Shown: positions 36,931-46,748, counted from the first letter of the stretch. The stretch is 64,000 nucleotides of DNA from Pleurocapsa sp. PCC 7327 (GCF_000317025.1 NC_019689.1:1005501-1069500), one strand, 5' to 3'. Numbers and translations are program-made. The notes: a model not told the origin generated them from the letters alone.

Positions 36931-37779
36931 ATGTCGCGTAAATTAGTAGCAATTCTTCTCTCTTTGACTTTGTGTTGGACGACTGTGGCGTGTGATTCGC
37001 CTACATCAACGCCAACTCAGTCAGCTCCAAACAATGTTAGTACCTCGGTTTCCAATCAAGTTGGTAGCGGAAAATATCCCGTTCAGCAAGCCACTTACGA
37101 CGATGCGACTGGGGAATATACTTTGATGTTGCTCGGTGCCACTCCTCCCGTTTTTCGCACCAGCGACCTGCAAATGGCGCGTCTGAGTGATGAAGAGATC
37201 GCCAAGGGAGAAAAGACTTATGCCGAGATTAATGGCGATCGCGCAGTAATGCACCTGAGTGAAGATTTCAAAATCGAGTACGTTCACAACGTCACGCAAA
37301 CTCAAACTAACCCGCAAACGGGTCAGCCAGAAACCGTTGTCATCCGTCGGGAATCGAACTTCTGGGCACCTTTTGCTGGCGCTCTAGCCGGTCAGGCTTT
37401 GGGCAGCTTATTGTTTACGCCTCAATACTACGTCCCCCCAGTCTATCAACCCGGCGTAGTTATTACGGGCTACGGCGGCTATGGTAGCAGCTACGATCGC
37501 GCCGTTCAGAGCTACCAAGCCAGATACAACGAGCCGCCAGCTGCCGTCAGAAATCGCCAAACGCTGCGAACAACTGGCAACCTAAGACGACCTTCTTCAA
37601 ACAGAGCCACCACTCGCAGGCAGTCGCCTAACGTTGGTAGAGCAAGCGGTTCGGGTTACGGTTCGAGCGAGCTGCGTCCTTCCAATCGCTCTGGTTCGAC
37701 TAGAAAGCGTAGCGGGAGTTTCGGTAGCAGTGCCGGAAGTCGCAGTAAAAGTTTTGGCACCAGCAGAAGACGGCGTTAA
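36931..37779 (+). CDS. Putative lipoprotein with Ser/Arg/Gly-rich tail
   Basis: A 282-residue protein with a signal MSRKLVAILLSLTLCWTT and a lipobox-like VAC at Cys21. A folded middle part (about 45-130) is followed by a glycine-rich hydrophobic segment (FWAPFAGALAGQALGSLLF, about 143-161) and a low-complexity tail dominated by Ser, Arg, Gly and Asn (from about 195). The basic tail could bind polysaccharide, DNA or membranes, but this is a guess. No family recognised. Confidence 0.65.
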   Translation: MSRKLVAILLSLTLCWTTVACDSPTSTPTQSAPNNVSTSVSNQVGSGKYPVQQATYDDATGEYTLMLLGATPPVFRTSDLQMARLSDEEIAKGEKTYAEINGDRAVMHLSEDFKIEYVHNVTQTQTNPQTGQPETVVIRRESNFWAPFAGALAGQALGSLLFTPQYYVPPVYQPGVVITGYGGYGSSYDRAVQSYQARYNEPPAAVRNRQTLRTTGNLRRPSSNRATTRRQSPNVGRASGSGYGSSELRPSNRSGSTRKRSGSFGSSAGSRSKSFGTSRRRR

Positions 37780-38348
37780 TTCAACCATACTCTACTCTTT
37801 ACTTTTTTAATTTGTAGGGGCGTTTTGCAAAATGCCCCTACGGTTATTTTTATCTATTTAAATTACATCTAGACAAAAGTCAAAAGCAATATAAAATTAA
37901 AATTTATCTTTTTTGTTATTGATATTTTATAATCACAATAGTTTGATTGAAGAGAGTTTTGAAAGTAGTTTAAACTAGATACTGCTCGATTAATTAACCA
38001 TTCATATCTTGTTTTTTTGAAAACTTATTGATTTAAATCTGTCAACTATCTTTGGATTGATTCTTTTTTGTTTTAAGATAGATTTATGGTCTAAAAACGC
38101 GATCGCGTTTAATGAGTCGGTCGCTTGCCAAGATTGTTCTCAGCGATTTCCAGCCACTTATCTGACTGTCATTGGTTACGCTTGAATTATTGGGATCTTC
38201 AAATGCATTTTATAAAAATTTACAAAAAATCCAGTTAAAGTTAAACTAAAAAAACCTTTATCAAACAATTTTGTTTGTCGATCGCAACGCTCGCAAATGC
38301 TTCAAACAAACTTAAATAAGTCGAGCGATATCTATTTTTAGTGAGGGC
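37780..38348. other. AT-rich intergenic region upstream of the chemoreceptor gene
   Basis: About 570 bases without a gene. A perfect palindrome at 37814-37841 (GTAGGGGC, then CCCCTAC) just after the lipoprotein gene probably acts as its terminator. An extended HIP1 palindrome (AAACGCGATCGCGTTT) lies near 38095. The rest is leader or promoter DNA. Confidence 0.55.
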
Positions 38349-41252
38349 TTGGTCGTGACCGGATCTTCCTCGTCTCAGCAGACAGATAAAACTATCGAAA
38401 CTACCGAGATTCGTAGCCATTCTCCTGCGACAGCAGAACCAGAATCGAACGAGCAAGTCGATCGCAAAGAAGCAGCAGGCGACGAACGACAGCCAAAAGC
38501 AGAAAACCAAGTACCATCTTGCTCTAAACGGCGGGGATTGAGCTTGAGAATCAAAGCAACGACCACCGCGATCGCGATTAGCGTCCTGCCAGTGCTCGCC
38601 CTTGGGGGAATGACTTACTACGTAAGCGAGCGATCGAGCGAGCAGCAGGCGAACCAAGCCAAGCAATCGGGCAATCCAAGCGCAGCGGACATTATCTACC
38701 TGACCTTTCTCCTTAAAAGACAACTCCAGATGGGGATAGCGATTGGCACCGGGGCAGTTGCTTTACTGGCACTGGCGATCGCTCTGTGGCTGACCAATCG
38801 TTCTCTTCGTCCCGTGCTGGGTGCCGCCAAAACCGCAGCAGAGACGGCAAAATTATTGCGACGAGAGGCAGGAGAAACCGGAAGCGACTTAGAATTTAGC
38901 GGCGCAGATGAATTAATTGCTCTCAAAACCGATCTGAACTTACTAGCCGTCCAAATCCCAGATCTGTTAAAACAACAAAACGCTGAGGGCGATCGCACCC
39001 AACTGCTAACCGACATTGCCTTGCGGGTGCGCGAAGCGCAAGATTTGGACGAGCTGCTGACCATTGCAGTTAGAGAAGTGAGACAGGTATTAAAAAGCGA
39101 TCGCGTCTTGTTCTTTCGCCTCGAACCGGATGGGAATGGCACGATTATTGCTGAATCAGTAATGCCTGGTTTCCCAAAAGCCAGAGGGGCAAAAATTTTC
39201 GACCCCTGTTTTAAAGAACGCCATATCGAGATGTACCGAAACGGTTGCGTTAGAGCTTTCGACAACATCTACAAAGCCAATTTAGGCGAGTGTTATATTC
39301 AGTTACTCGAACAATTTGCCGTCAAAGCCAGCTTGATAGCCCCCGTTCTTAAAGACGGTCAGCTTCTGGGGCTGCTGATTGCCCATCAATGCTCGGCTCC
39401 TCGCGCTTGGCAGCAGTCGGAAATTAACTTTTTCTCGCGCTTGGCAACGCAAATTGGATTTGCCCTCGATCGCCGCCTCCCTGCCGAGCAAAAAGCCGAA
39501 GCCGAAGCCGAAGAACGCTTTATGGAAATTACGCTTCGCATCCGCCAATCTCTCAAATCAGCAGATATTTTAACAACAACCGCACAGGAAATTCGCAAGG
39601 CACTACGAGCCGATCGCGTGTTGGTCTATCGCTTCGAGCCTAACTGGAGCGGAACCGTCGTCGCCGAATCGGTGCTTTCCGGTTTGCCCAAGGCATTGGG
39701 AGCAAATATTATCGACCCGTGCTTCAAAGATCGTCACGTCGAGCAGTATCGTAACGGTCGGGTTCGGGCGACTGATAATATCTACACCGCTAATCTCTCG
39801 GACTGCCATATCGAATTATTGGGGCGCTTTGGGGTTAGGGCGAACTTGGTGGCTCCCATCCTGCAAGGAAAGGAGCTAATCGGTTTGCTAATCGCCCATC
39901 AGTGTTTCGCGCCTCGAACTTGGAAGCGATCGGAAATTCAATTATTTACTAAACTAGCAACTCAAGTGGGATTTGCCCTCGACCAGGCGGCTGTTCTAGA
40001 AGAGATCGAACAAGCTCGTCAGGAGTTGGAGGGAGCGCTCCGACCTCGCGATCGCGCCATCGCCGCCGCTAGTTTTGGGCTTTGCATTGCCGATGCGACT
40101 CAACCGGACTACCCGATCGTCTATTGCAATCCCGCCTTTGAAAAAATGACGGGCTATTCTCACTCAGAAGCGATCGGGCGCAACTACCGATTTTTGCAGG
40201 GTGCCGATACAGAACCCGATGCTGTCGCGCAAATTCGCCGAGCACTGCACGAGCAGCGCGAATGTCATGTGGTTTTGAAGAATTATCGCAAAGATGGTTC
40301 TCCCTTTTGGAACGAGCTGACGATTTCTCCAGTGCAAAACGAGCAGGGAGAAGTCACTCATTTTATCGGCTTGCAAACCGATATCACCAGTCGGCGGCAG
40401 ATTGCTTCGCAGGTACGAGCCGCCGCTCAAGCCGTAACGCAAACCACCCAAGACAACGAAACTACCATCAACACCCTCTCCTTAGAAGCAGCGCTTCAGG
40501 TAGAGAAGATAGCAGAGGCTTTCAATGCGATTCAGGCGATGGCGAGTTCTGTTCGAGAAGTTGCCTTCAAGGCGCGTCAAGCTAAACGGAAAATGGAAGA
40601 TGCCGATCGCGCCGTTAGGGCTGAGGATGAGGCAATGCGACAGACTGAAGTTGGCATGACGGGAATCCGAGAAACGTTGTTGAAGATGGTTAGGAAGACC
40701 GAGTATCTGGACGAAGTGTCGCGCAAGATTACCCAAACGATGCTGTCCCTCAACGATTTTGTCTCTCAAATCAATGTCTTGGCAATGAACGTAGCAGTAG
40801 AAGTCGGACGCGCGGGAGACGATCGAGAAAGCCAAGAGCTGATGGCGGTAGCAGAAGCCGTGCGTTCCCTCACCGAACAGTCAGCAACGGCAACTTCAGA
40901 AATCGAAGACCTAATGACAGAAATTAAAACTGCTATTAACGAAATCTTTGCGGTTATGAAGCAAGAAGCCAAGCAATTGAACGACGAAACCAAATGGGTA
41001 GCCCAATCCCGACAGAAACTCACTCAACTGGTAGCAATAAACGCCCAGACGAGCGGTTTAGTGGAAGAGATCGCGCAAGCTGCCGCCGCCCATGCCGAAA
41101 ACTTCACCTCCGTCAGCCAACTCGTCAGGGAAGCGGCGACGATTGCAGATCGGACTTCCGAGCAATCGGCGACCGTCGCTAACTCCTTTGCCTATCTGTT
41201 GAAAGTCGCTCGCGAAATGGGAACAACTGCCGCGCAATTGGATATCGAATAA
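38349..41252 (+). CDS. PixJ-like chemoreceptor with two cyanobacteriochrome-like GAFs and a Cys-less LOV domain
   Basis: A 967-residue receptor. Two membrane helices (about 70-92 and 126-148) frame a very short periplasmic loop. GAF1 (about 218-375) and GAF2 (about 388-545) each carry DPCF and a second cysteine 28 residues later: Cys287/Cys315 (followed by Tyr) and Cys458/Cys486 (followed by His). This is the spacing of DXCF cyanobacteriochromes such as PixJ. A LOV-like PAS follows (about 575-683): GRNYRFLQG has Tyr613 where photoactive LOV domains have Cys, while flavin contacts Asn645, Asn655 and Gln676 are kept. The MCP signalling tip (SQINVLAMNVAVEVGRAGD) is recognisable but diverged. Likely role: phototaxis. 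The start may be TTG (38349) or GTG (38355). Confidence 0.85.
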   Translation: MVVTGSSSSQQTDKTIETTEIRSHSPATAEPESNEQVDRKEAAGDERQPKAENQVPSCSKRRGLSLRIKATTTAIAISVLPVLALGGMTYYVSERSSEQQANQAKQSGNPSAADIIYLTFLLKRQLQMGIAIGTGAVALLALAIALWLTNRSLRPVLGAAKTAAETAKLLRREAGETGSDLEFSGADELIALKTDLNLLAVQIPDLLKQQNAEGDRTQLLTDIALRVREAQDLDELLTIAVREVRQVLKSDRVLFFRLEPDGNGTIIAESVMPGFPKARGAKIFDPCFKERHIEMYRNGCVRAFDNIYKANLGECYIQLLEQFAVKASLIAPVLKDGQLLGLLIAHQCSAPRAWQQSEINFFSRLATQIGFALDRRLPAEQKAEAEAEERFMEITLRIRQSLKSADILTTTAQEIRKALRADRVLVYRFEPNWSGTVVAESVLSGLPKALGANIIDPCFKDRHVEQYRNGRVRATDNIYTANLSDCHIELLGRFGVRANLVAPILQGKELIGLLIAHQCFAPRTWKRSEIQLFTKLATQVGFALDQAAVLEEIEQARQELEGALRPRDRAIAAASFGLCIADATQPDYPIVYCNPAFEKMTGYSHSEAIGRNYRFLQGADTEPDAVAQIRRALHEQRECHVVLKNYRKDGSPFWNELTISPVQNEQGEVTHFIGLQTDITSRRQIASQVRAAAQAVTQTTQDNETTINTLSLEAALQVEKIAEAFNAIQAMASSVREVAFKARQAKRKMEDADRAVRAEDEAMRQTEVGMTGIRETLLKMVRKTEYLDEVSRKITQTMLSLNDFVSQINVLAMNVAVEVGRAGDDRESQELMAVAEAVRSLTEQSATATSEIEDLMTEIKTAINEIFAVMKQEAKQLNDETKWVAQSRQKLTQLVAINAQTSGLVEEIAQAAAAHAENFTSVSQLVREAATIADRTSEQSATVANSFAYLLKVAREMGTTAAQLDIE

Positions 41253-41264
41253 CGGTAAATTTAG

Positions 41265-42284
41265 ATGGGAATGGTTGGGGAAGAAAGCAACGACAACGCA
41301 TCGACTGTGCCTAAAACTTCAGAACTCAACGGTCAGCCGAAGGGTAGAGATGTTACAGATAATCTTTCTCAGGCTGCTGTGTCGAGTCGGCTTACGCTGA
41401 CGACGAGAAAGCAATTTGTTTGTATGGCAGATTCGGTTATCTTGATCCTGCCCTTTGAAAATATTGCCGAGATCGCCATGCTGCAAGAAAATCGGATCCG
41501 CCGGATTGAAAAACAGCGCTGGTTAAAATGGCGAGAGAAGGCGATTCCCCTCTATCAACTCTCCGAACTGCTGGCTCGTGCTTATTTGTCTACCAGCACA
41601 AGTCCTGCCGCTAAGCGCCGACTTTCTTCAATCCTGGTATACGGTTGGGGCGATCGCACCCTGGCTGTGGAGTTGAAAATCGAACGGTTAATTGCAAAGC
41701 TAGAATTGACTATTCAGCCCTTTGAAACTGCGATCGCGCGTCCTCACTATCTTTATGGCTGCACGATCTCGAAAGCCGGCAAACCAATTCCCGTCATCGA
41801 TGGCGCGGCTTTTCTCAATTCGGTTTTGGATGATGACGCTTTGGCCACGGCGGCTGCAACGCCTGCTCAAAGGACGATCTCCGAGAAAACGGCTCGCCCT
41901 CCTACCCTATTAGTCGTTGACGATTCCATAACGGTGAGGCTGGCGTTATATCTGACCCTCCAACAAGCCGGATACAAAGTTTTACAAGCTAGAGACGGCT
42001 GGCACGCGATCGAGCAATTGCAGCGACATACGAACATTCAATCGATCGTTTGCGATCTAGAAATGCCAAATATGAGCGGCTTTGAGTTTCTCATGTACTG
42101 TCGTCAATCGTCCGATTTGGCAAAAATTCCGGTGGTTATCCTCTCAATCCGCAACGACGAACAACATCAGAAAAGGGCTGCGTCCTTGGGGGCTAAAGCT
42201 TACTTGCTCAAAAAGCCCGATCTAGAAAAAGAACTTTTAGCGACTCTGCAAGCACTTGCAATGGCAAATCCAAGCGAAAGCTGA
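41265..42284 (+). CDS. CheW-receiver fusion (CheV-like)
   Basis: A 339-residue protein with a CheW-like domain (about 45-195) and a C-terminal receiver (about 212-335). The receiver has the acidic pair in VVDDSITV, the phosphoacceptor in VCDLEMPNMSG and the conserved Lys in YLLKKPDL. The arrangement equals the C-terminal half of hybrid CheA kinases (PixL/TaxAY type) without their HPt and ATPase parts, so it resembles CheV. It starts 12 bases after the chemoreceptor and is surely in its operon. It probably couples the receptor to a CheA encoded elsewhere, with phosphorylation tuning adaptation. No CheA, CheY or PatA-type gene is adjacent. Confidence 0.88.
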   Translation: MGMVGEESNDNASTVPKTSELNGQPKGRDVTDNLSQAAVSSRLTLTTRKQFVCMADSVILILPFENIAEIAMLQENRIRRIEKQRWLKWREKAIPLYQLSELLARAYLSTSTSPAAKRRLSSILVYGWGDRTLAVELKIERLIAKLELTIQPFETAIARPHYLYGCTISKAGKPIPVIDGAAFLNSVLDDDALATAAATPAQRTISEKTARPPTLLVVDDSITVRLALYLTLQQAGYKVLQARDGWHAIEQLQRHTNIQSIVCDLEMPNMSGFEFLMYCRQSSDLAKIPVVILSIRNDEQHQKRAASLGAKAYLLKKPDLEKELLATLQALAMANPSES

Positions 42285-42325
42285 CGCGTTAGAATTGCCC
42301 ATCTCTTCCAAGAGTCCTCCACTCG

Positions 42326-42407
42326 CCAAGAAATTAATCTCTTGGAACCAATATAAAAAGTCCTCTTCAGAGGACTTTAGGTATGAGCTTAGAAATTAAT
42401 TTCTAAG
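42326..42407. repeat. Multi-hairpin dispersed element, copy 3
   Basis: Hairpins CCAAGA/TCTTGG (42326-42345), AAAGTCCTCT/AGAGGACTTT (42357-42378) and CTTAGAAAT/ATTTCTAAG (42388-42407). It lies between two convergent genes and may terminate both. Confidence 0.85.
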
Positions 42408-42446
42408 CAGAGTTTGCCGCAACATTAACTTTTACAAGCGAGCTAT

Positions 42447-44060
42447 TCAACGCTGAATCGGAATTTCAGGAGATTTCAACCCGAACGAACTATTAGGATT
42501 GACAGCAGTTTGTTGTACCAGCGATGGAACTGACTGTCTCATTAAAGCGGTCAATTGGTTGGTCGTCGAATCGTAGATCTGAGTGACGATCTTTGGATAG
42601 AGACCGATGCCGATGACTGGCACCATCAGACAAGCGATGATAAACACCTCGCGAGGTTCGGCATCGATGAGGGCTTGATGCGAGACGAGTTCCTTATTTT
42701 CTGGTCCATAGAGCATTTCCCGCAGCATTGAGAGCAGGTAAATTGGTGTCAAAATCACTCCAACTGCCATTAATAAAACGATAATCGTCCTAAAAACGGG
42801 ATTATAAGCATCACTGGTTGCAAAACCAATAAATACCATCAATTCCGCCACAAAACCGCTCATTCCTGGTAAAGCGAGCGATGCCAGAGAACAAGTCGTC
42901 CACATGGCGAAAACCTTCTTCATCTTTTGCCCTACGCCTCCCATTTCGTCCAGCATTAAGGTATGGGTGCGATCGTAGGTACAGCCGACCATGAAGAATA
43001 AACTCGCTCCGATCAATCCGTGGGAGATCATTTGCAGCATGGCACCGCTAACCCCGATCTCGGTAAAGGAAGCGATCCCGATTAAGACAAATCCCATATG
43101 GGAGATCGATGAGTAGGCGATTTTCCGCTTCAGGTTGCGCTGAGCAAAAGAGGTTAAAGCGGCATAGATGATATTGACTACGCCCAAAATTACCAAGACG
43201 GGCGCAAAAATTGCATGGGCATCGGGCAGCATTCCCGCATTCATCCGCAGTAGCGCGTATCCGCCCATTTTCAGGAGAATTCCTGCCAGTAACATGTGAG
43301 CGGGTGCCGTGGCTTCTCCGTGGGCATCTGGCAGCCAAGTATGGAGGGGAAAGATGGGAAGTTTGACTCCGTAGGCGATTAATAAGCCACCATAGAGCAA
43401 TAATTGTAGATTGAGCGGGAAATCTTTGGCTGCGATCGCGCTCATGTCAAGGGTGACAGGATTGCCATAAAATGCCATCGTCAATCCCGCCACTAAAATA
43501 AAGAGCGAACCGCCTGCTGTGTAAAGAATAAACTTGGTTGCCGCATACTGACGGCGCTTTCCGCCCCAAATTGCCAGAATTAGGTAAACCGGGACTAACT
43601 CCAATTCCCAAACTAGGAAAAAGAGCAACATATCCTGAACGGCAAAGACGGCAATTTGTCCCCCATACATCGCCAGCATCAGGAAATAAAATAGCTTTGG
43701 CTTAAAGGTAACCGGCCAAGCTGCCATGATTGCCAGCGTCGTGACAAAGCCAGTCAGCAGGATTAGAGGCATGGACAAACCATCTGCCCCTAACGACCAT
43801 TTCAAATCGATTTGGGGAACCCAAGCATAACTCTCAACTAATTGCAGTCCGGGAACGCTGAGATCGTAGCCCGTATAGAAGGCATAGACAATCAGGGCAA
43901 AGTCAATTAGCCCCACACTCAGGGCATACCACCGAACTGTTTTAGCAGTCTTTTCCTGTTCTGGCTTGTCTCCCTCATCGGGAAACAAGGGGATGAACAA
44001 GGCGGCGACAATTGGAAACAAAATAATGGTTGTTAACCAGGGAAAATTGGCAATATTCAT
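42447..44060 (-). CDS. ndhD: NAD(P)H-quinone oxidoreductase subunit 4 (NdhD)
   Basis: A 537-residue membrane subunit with about 14 helices, the antiporter-like NdhD/NuoM core of the cyanobacterial NDH-1 complex. Conserved parts include [21 protein letters not shown] with the key Glu, [22 protein letters not shown]-like text (here [18 protein letters not shown]) and [12 protein letters not shown]. NdhD paralogues decide whether the complex serves respiration and cyclic electron flow (NdhD1/D2) or CO2 uptake (NdhD3/D4). No ndhF or cup genes are adjacent, which favours a D1/D2 type, but I cannot settle it by eye. Confidence 0.95.
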   Translation of the reverse strand: MNIANFPWLTTIILFPIVAALFIPLFPDEGDKPEQEKTAKTVRWYALSVGLIDFALIVYAFYTGYDLSVPGLQLVESYAWVPQIDLKWSLGADGLSMPLILLTGFVTTLAIMAAWPVTFKPKLFYFLMLAMYGGQIAVFAVQDMLLFFLVWELELVPVYLILAIWGGKRRQYAATKFILYTAGGSLFILVAGLTMAFYGNPVTLDMSAIAAKDFPLNLQLLLYGGLLIAYGVKLPIFPLHTWLPDAHGEATAPAHMLLAGILLKMGGYALLRMNAGMLPDAHAIFAPVLVILGVVNIIYAALTSFAQRNLKRKIAYSSISHMGFVLIGIASFTEIGVSGAMLQMISHGLIGASLFFMVGCTYDRTHTLMLDEMGGVGQKMKKVFAMWTTCSLASLALPGMSGFVAELMVFIGFATSDAYNPVFRTIIVLLMAVGVILTPIYLLSMLREMLYGPENKELVSHQALIDAEPREVFIIACLMVPVIGIGLYPKIVTQIYDSTTNQLTALMRQSVPSLVQQTAVNPNSSFGLKSPEIPIQR

Positions 44061-44407
44061 TGCAATTTACTAAATATTAATCAATAGCTCGGTTTTCGGG
44101 ACTTGACGATGGGAATAATTACTTGAATTATTTGCCTTCGCCATCATCCGCTAACCGCGATCGCGTGCGGGACTTGAAGCCAAGTCTCCGCTACCCCAAA
44201 AACAATTTAGCAGCATTTATTCGCTGACGCTGTTTTGACAATAATAAATTTACTATTGGCAGTGCGATCGCTCTCTCTAGTCTGAATTCTTCTACTATCT
44301 GGTAGAGTGCGATCTCTTTTTAGATGTACTGAACAACCACTATTTAGGTAGTGCGAGCATCTCGATCGCGGCAGGATACTCGCACTACAATTTATCGCTA
44401 TCGCTAA
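44061..44407. other. Intergenic region upstream of ndhD
   Basis: No gene seen. A 10-bp stem, GTAGTGCGAG/CTCGCACTAC, lies at 44348-44388 and belongs to a common repeat type; a related fragment occurs near 52297. Confidence 0.5.
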
Positions 44408-44563
44408 TTAGCTGGATTTGATATTAGGGTATGTCATCAAGCATAATTGGGTAAATCTTGACTTTAAACCCGGATTAGCCTGAATAAATCTCTGCATATC
44501 ATCGCCATAGCCCGCTACAATTACTACTAAGCGATCGCGCTCGTCTTCCACTCTTTTACTTTC
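44408..44563 (-). pseudogene. Remnant of a CbbX/SpoVK-type AAA+ ATPase
   Basis: The minus strand reads [18 protein letters not shown], then [15 protein letters not shown], a signature of the CbbX/SpoVK AAA+ family between Walker B and the arginine finger. After SRF the frame drifts: TQLCLMTYP is in frame, while LDDIP, which resembles the expected continuation, is in another. Stops bound the piece on both sides. Only about 50 codons remain. Confidence 0.75.
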
Positions 44564-44586
44564 TCAATAAGGAAATGCTCGCGTCT

Positions 44587-45369
44587 CTACTCAGAATAAA
44601 TATACTTTTCAATCAGTTTTTTCCAAAGTAAATATCCTTCTCCATTCAAGTGAACGCCGTCTAAAGTATATCGAGGCGACAATTGTTTTTTTTCGTCAAG
44701 GAAATGACTATATAAATCTACATACTGATAGGAAAATTTCTTGGCTAATATTTTCAGGCGATCGTTGAAAGCCTCAATTTCCTTATTGTCCAGTTTGATT
44801 TTATACCGATCTGGATTGACGGGTAATATACTTTGCACGAAAACTTGAGTTGTAGGCGTATTCTTTTTGATAGCATTTAAAATGATTCTATAATTATTAA
44901 CTACCATAGGAATGGTTTTGCTTTCATTCCAAAAATCGTTGACTCCAATCATTAAAAATATTTTCTGAGGTTTTGTTTCTAATATTTCATTAATTCGCTC
45001 AATAATCCCATCTGTGGTTTCTCCATTAATGCCACGATTTTTGATATTGACATTCTTGAAAAGCTCTTGCCATTCTCCTTGGTCGGTTAAACTATCTCCC
45101 AATAAAAGAATTTCGCCTTCACTGTCGGGGAGAATTTTAAAAATACTGTGTCTCATTTGATAGTAGGTAGAACGATAAGTGTTTTGACGAGGATGTTCTT
45201 TAGCTCGATTGGAATTTTTTTGAGAAGGAGTTTCAAGAAATGGAAGCTTTCTTACTAGATAAGAAATTCCACCCCTTCTAATTGTAAAAGTAATGTCTAA
45301 AGCAATAAAAAGAATATTTAGTCCTATAGAAATCCAAAGTAAAGTCTTATTTTTTGGTAGCATTAGCAA
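44587..45369 (-). CDS. SGNH/GDSL hydrolase, membrane anchored
   Basis: A 260-residue SGNH-fold esterase. An N-terminal helix (about 8-30) anchors it. The four blocks are GDSL with Ser93, NRGINGE with Gly113, IGVND with Asn144, and DGVHLN with Asp237 and His240. It resembles acyl-hydrolases of the platelet-activating-factor acetylhydrolase/TesA group that deacylate lipids or sugars. The coding sequence is more AT-rich than its neighbours. Stands alone, with an AAA+ remnant downstream. Confidence 0.87.
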   Translation of the reverse strand: MLMLPKNKTLLWISIGLNILFIALDITFTIRRGGISYLVRKLPFLETPSQKNSNRAKEHPRQNTYRSTYYQMRHSIFKILPDSEGEILLLGDSLTDQGEWQELFKNVNIKNRGINGETTDGIIERINEILETKPQKIFLMIGVNDFWNESKTIPMVVNNYRIILNAIKKNTPTTQVFVQSILPVNPDRYKIKLDNKEIEAFNDRLKILAKKFSYQYVDLYSHFLDEKKQLSPRYTLDGVHLNGEGYLLWKKLIEKYIYSE

Positions 45370-45443
45370 GTTATAGTCATCAGAAAATTTTCATTTATAC
45401 TATCAGAGGAGATTTCTGTAAATTAATCAGTTAGTTTTGCCTG

Positions 45444-46748
45444 ATGATTCCAAGTAGCGATCGCTATTGGCTCAAAAATGCCCACGTACCCGTTGCCTTA
45501 ATTGAAAATAGCAACTTTTCCGCGCAGACGAGAGAAGGTCTGTGCTTAGTCGATCTAGAAATTGCCGAAGGGAAAATCTCACAAATTATCCCAGCTTCTG
45601 GTAACAATCCCGAAGTAGCTTTTGTAGACTTACGCAAGGGGATTGTTTTCCCTGGTTTTGTCGATATGCATACCCATCTAGATAAAGGTCATATTTGGGA
45701 ACGTTCTCCCAATTTAGACGGCACCTTTGATAATGCCTTAGCGACTGCCATTGCCGATTCGCAACAATATTGGAGAGAAGAAGATGTCTATCGCCGCATG
45801 GAATTTGGGATTAAATGCAGTTATGCTCGCGGTACGACGGCAATCCGAACTCATATCGATTCTTTTGGCGAACAAGCAGATATTAGTTTTGGAGTCTTTA
45901 AAAGTTTACAAAAAGAATGGGCAGATCGGGTAATTTTACAAGCAGTTTCTCTCGTTTCTCTCGACTATTATCAAACGCCCGAAGGGGTTGCTTTAGCAGA
46001 TAAAGTTGCTGAAGTTGGTGGAATTTTGGGAGGCGTTGCTTATATGAATCCCGACTTAGATAGCCAACTCGATGCTGTTTTTTCTCTTGCCAAGGAAAGA
46101 GGTTTAAATCTCGATTTTCATGCGGATGAAAATGGCGATATCGATTCAATTTGCCTGCAAAAGATAGGGGCGGCTGCTTTGCGAAATGAGTTTGCCGGAC
46201 AAATTATTTGCGGTCATTGTTGTAGTTTAGCCGTTCAGCCACAAGAAGTTGTCGCTCAAACAATTTCTGCAATCAAAGCGGCAAATGTTGGCGTTGTTAG
46301 CTTACCGATGTGTAATTTATATCTTCAAGATCGCCAAGCCTTACGCACTCCTTTTTGGCGAGGCGTTACTGATGTTCATGAATTGAAACAACAGGGAATT
46401 CCGGTTGCTTTTGCTAGCGATAATTGTCGCGATCCATTCTATGGATTTGGCGACCATGATGGATTAGAAGTCTTTACTCAAGCTGTTAGAATTGCCCATC
46501 TCGATACGCCCTATGGCGATTATTGGTGTTGCAGCGTCACTAAAACGCCAGCAGATTTAATGGGACTCCCAAATTTGGGAAGAATTGGCATAGGATTGCC
46601 AGCCGATTTAATCTTATTTAAAGCCAGATATTTTAGCGAATTGTTATCGCGTTCCCAAAGCGATCGCATTGTTTTGCGTCGGGGAAAGTCAATTGATACA
46701 ACTTTGCCCGACTATGCAGAATTAGACGATTTAGTTTTTAACGCCTAA
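45444..46748 (+). CDS. codA: Cytosine deaminase-type amidohydrolase
   Basis: A 434-residue metal-dependent hydrolase. The first metal motif is DMHTHLDKGH (His76, His78). Further sites are LDFHADENGD, CGHCCSLA and FASDNCRDPFYGFGDHDGLEVF, the last closely matching cytosine deaminases (CodA). The predicted reaction is cytosine to uracil plus ammonia; related enzymes also act on isoguanine or creatinine. Only 18 bases of its 3' end overlap the convergent holin-like gene. No codB permease adjoins it. Confidence 0.87.
   Translation: MIPSSDRYWLKNAHVPVALIENSNFSAQTREGLCLVDLEIAEGKISQIIPASGNNPEVAFVDLRKGIVFPGFVDMHTHLDKGHIWERSPNLDGTFDNALATAIADSQQYWREEDVYRRMEFGIKCSYARGTTAIRTHIDSFGEQADISFGVFKSLQKEWADRVILQAVSLVSLDYYQTPEGVALADKVAEVGGILGGVAYMNPDLDSQLDAVFSLAKERGLNLDFHADENGDIDSICLQKIGAAALRNEFAGQIICGHCCSLAVQPQEVVAQTISAIKAANVGVVSLPMCNLYLQDRQALRTPFWRGVTDVHELKQQGIPVAFASDNCRDPFYGFGDHDGLEVFTQAVRIAHLDTPYGDYWCCSVTKTPADLMGLPNLGRIGIGLPADLILFKARYFSELLSRSQSDRIVLRRGKSIDTTLPDYAELDDLVFNA

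Noticed and set aside
40060-40420. Photoactive LOV domain
   Set aside because: The adduct-forming Cys is Tyr in the GRNYRFLQ motif, so a normal LOV photocycle is not expected; it is described as LOV-like.
44348-44388. GTAGTGCGAG/CTCGCACTAC hairpin as a regulatory site for ndhD
   Set aside because: A related string occurs near 52297 between unrelated genes, so it is a dispersed repeat and not specific to ndhD.
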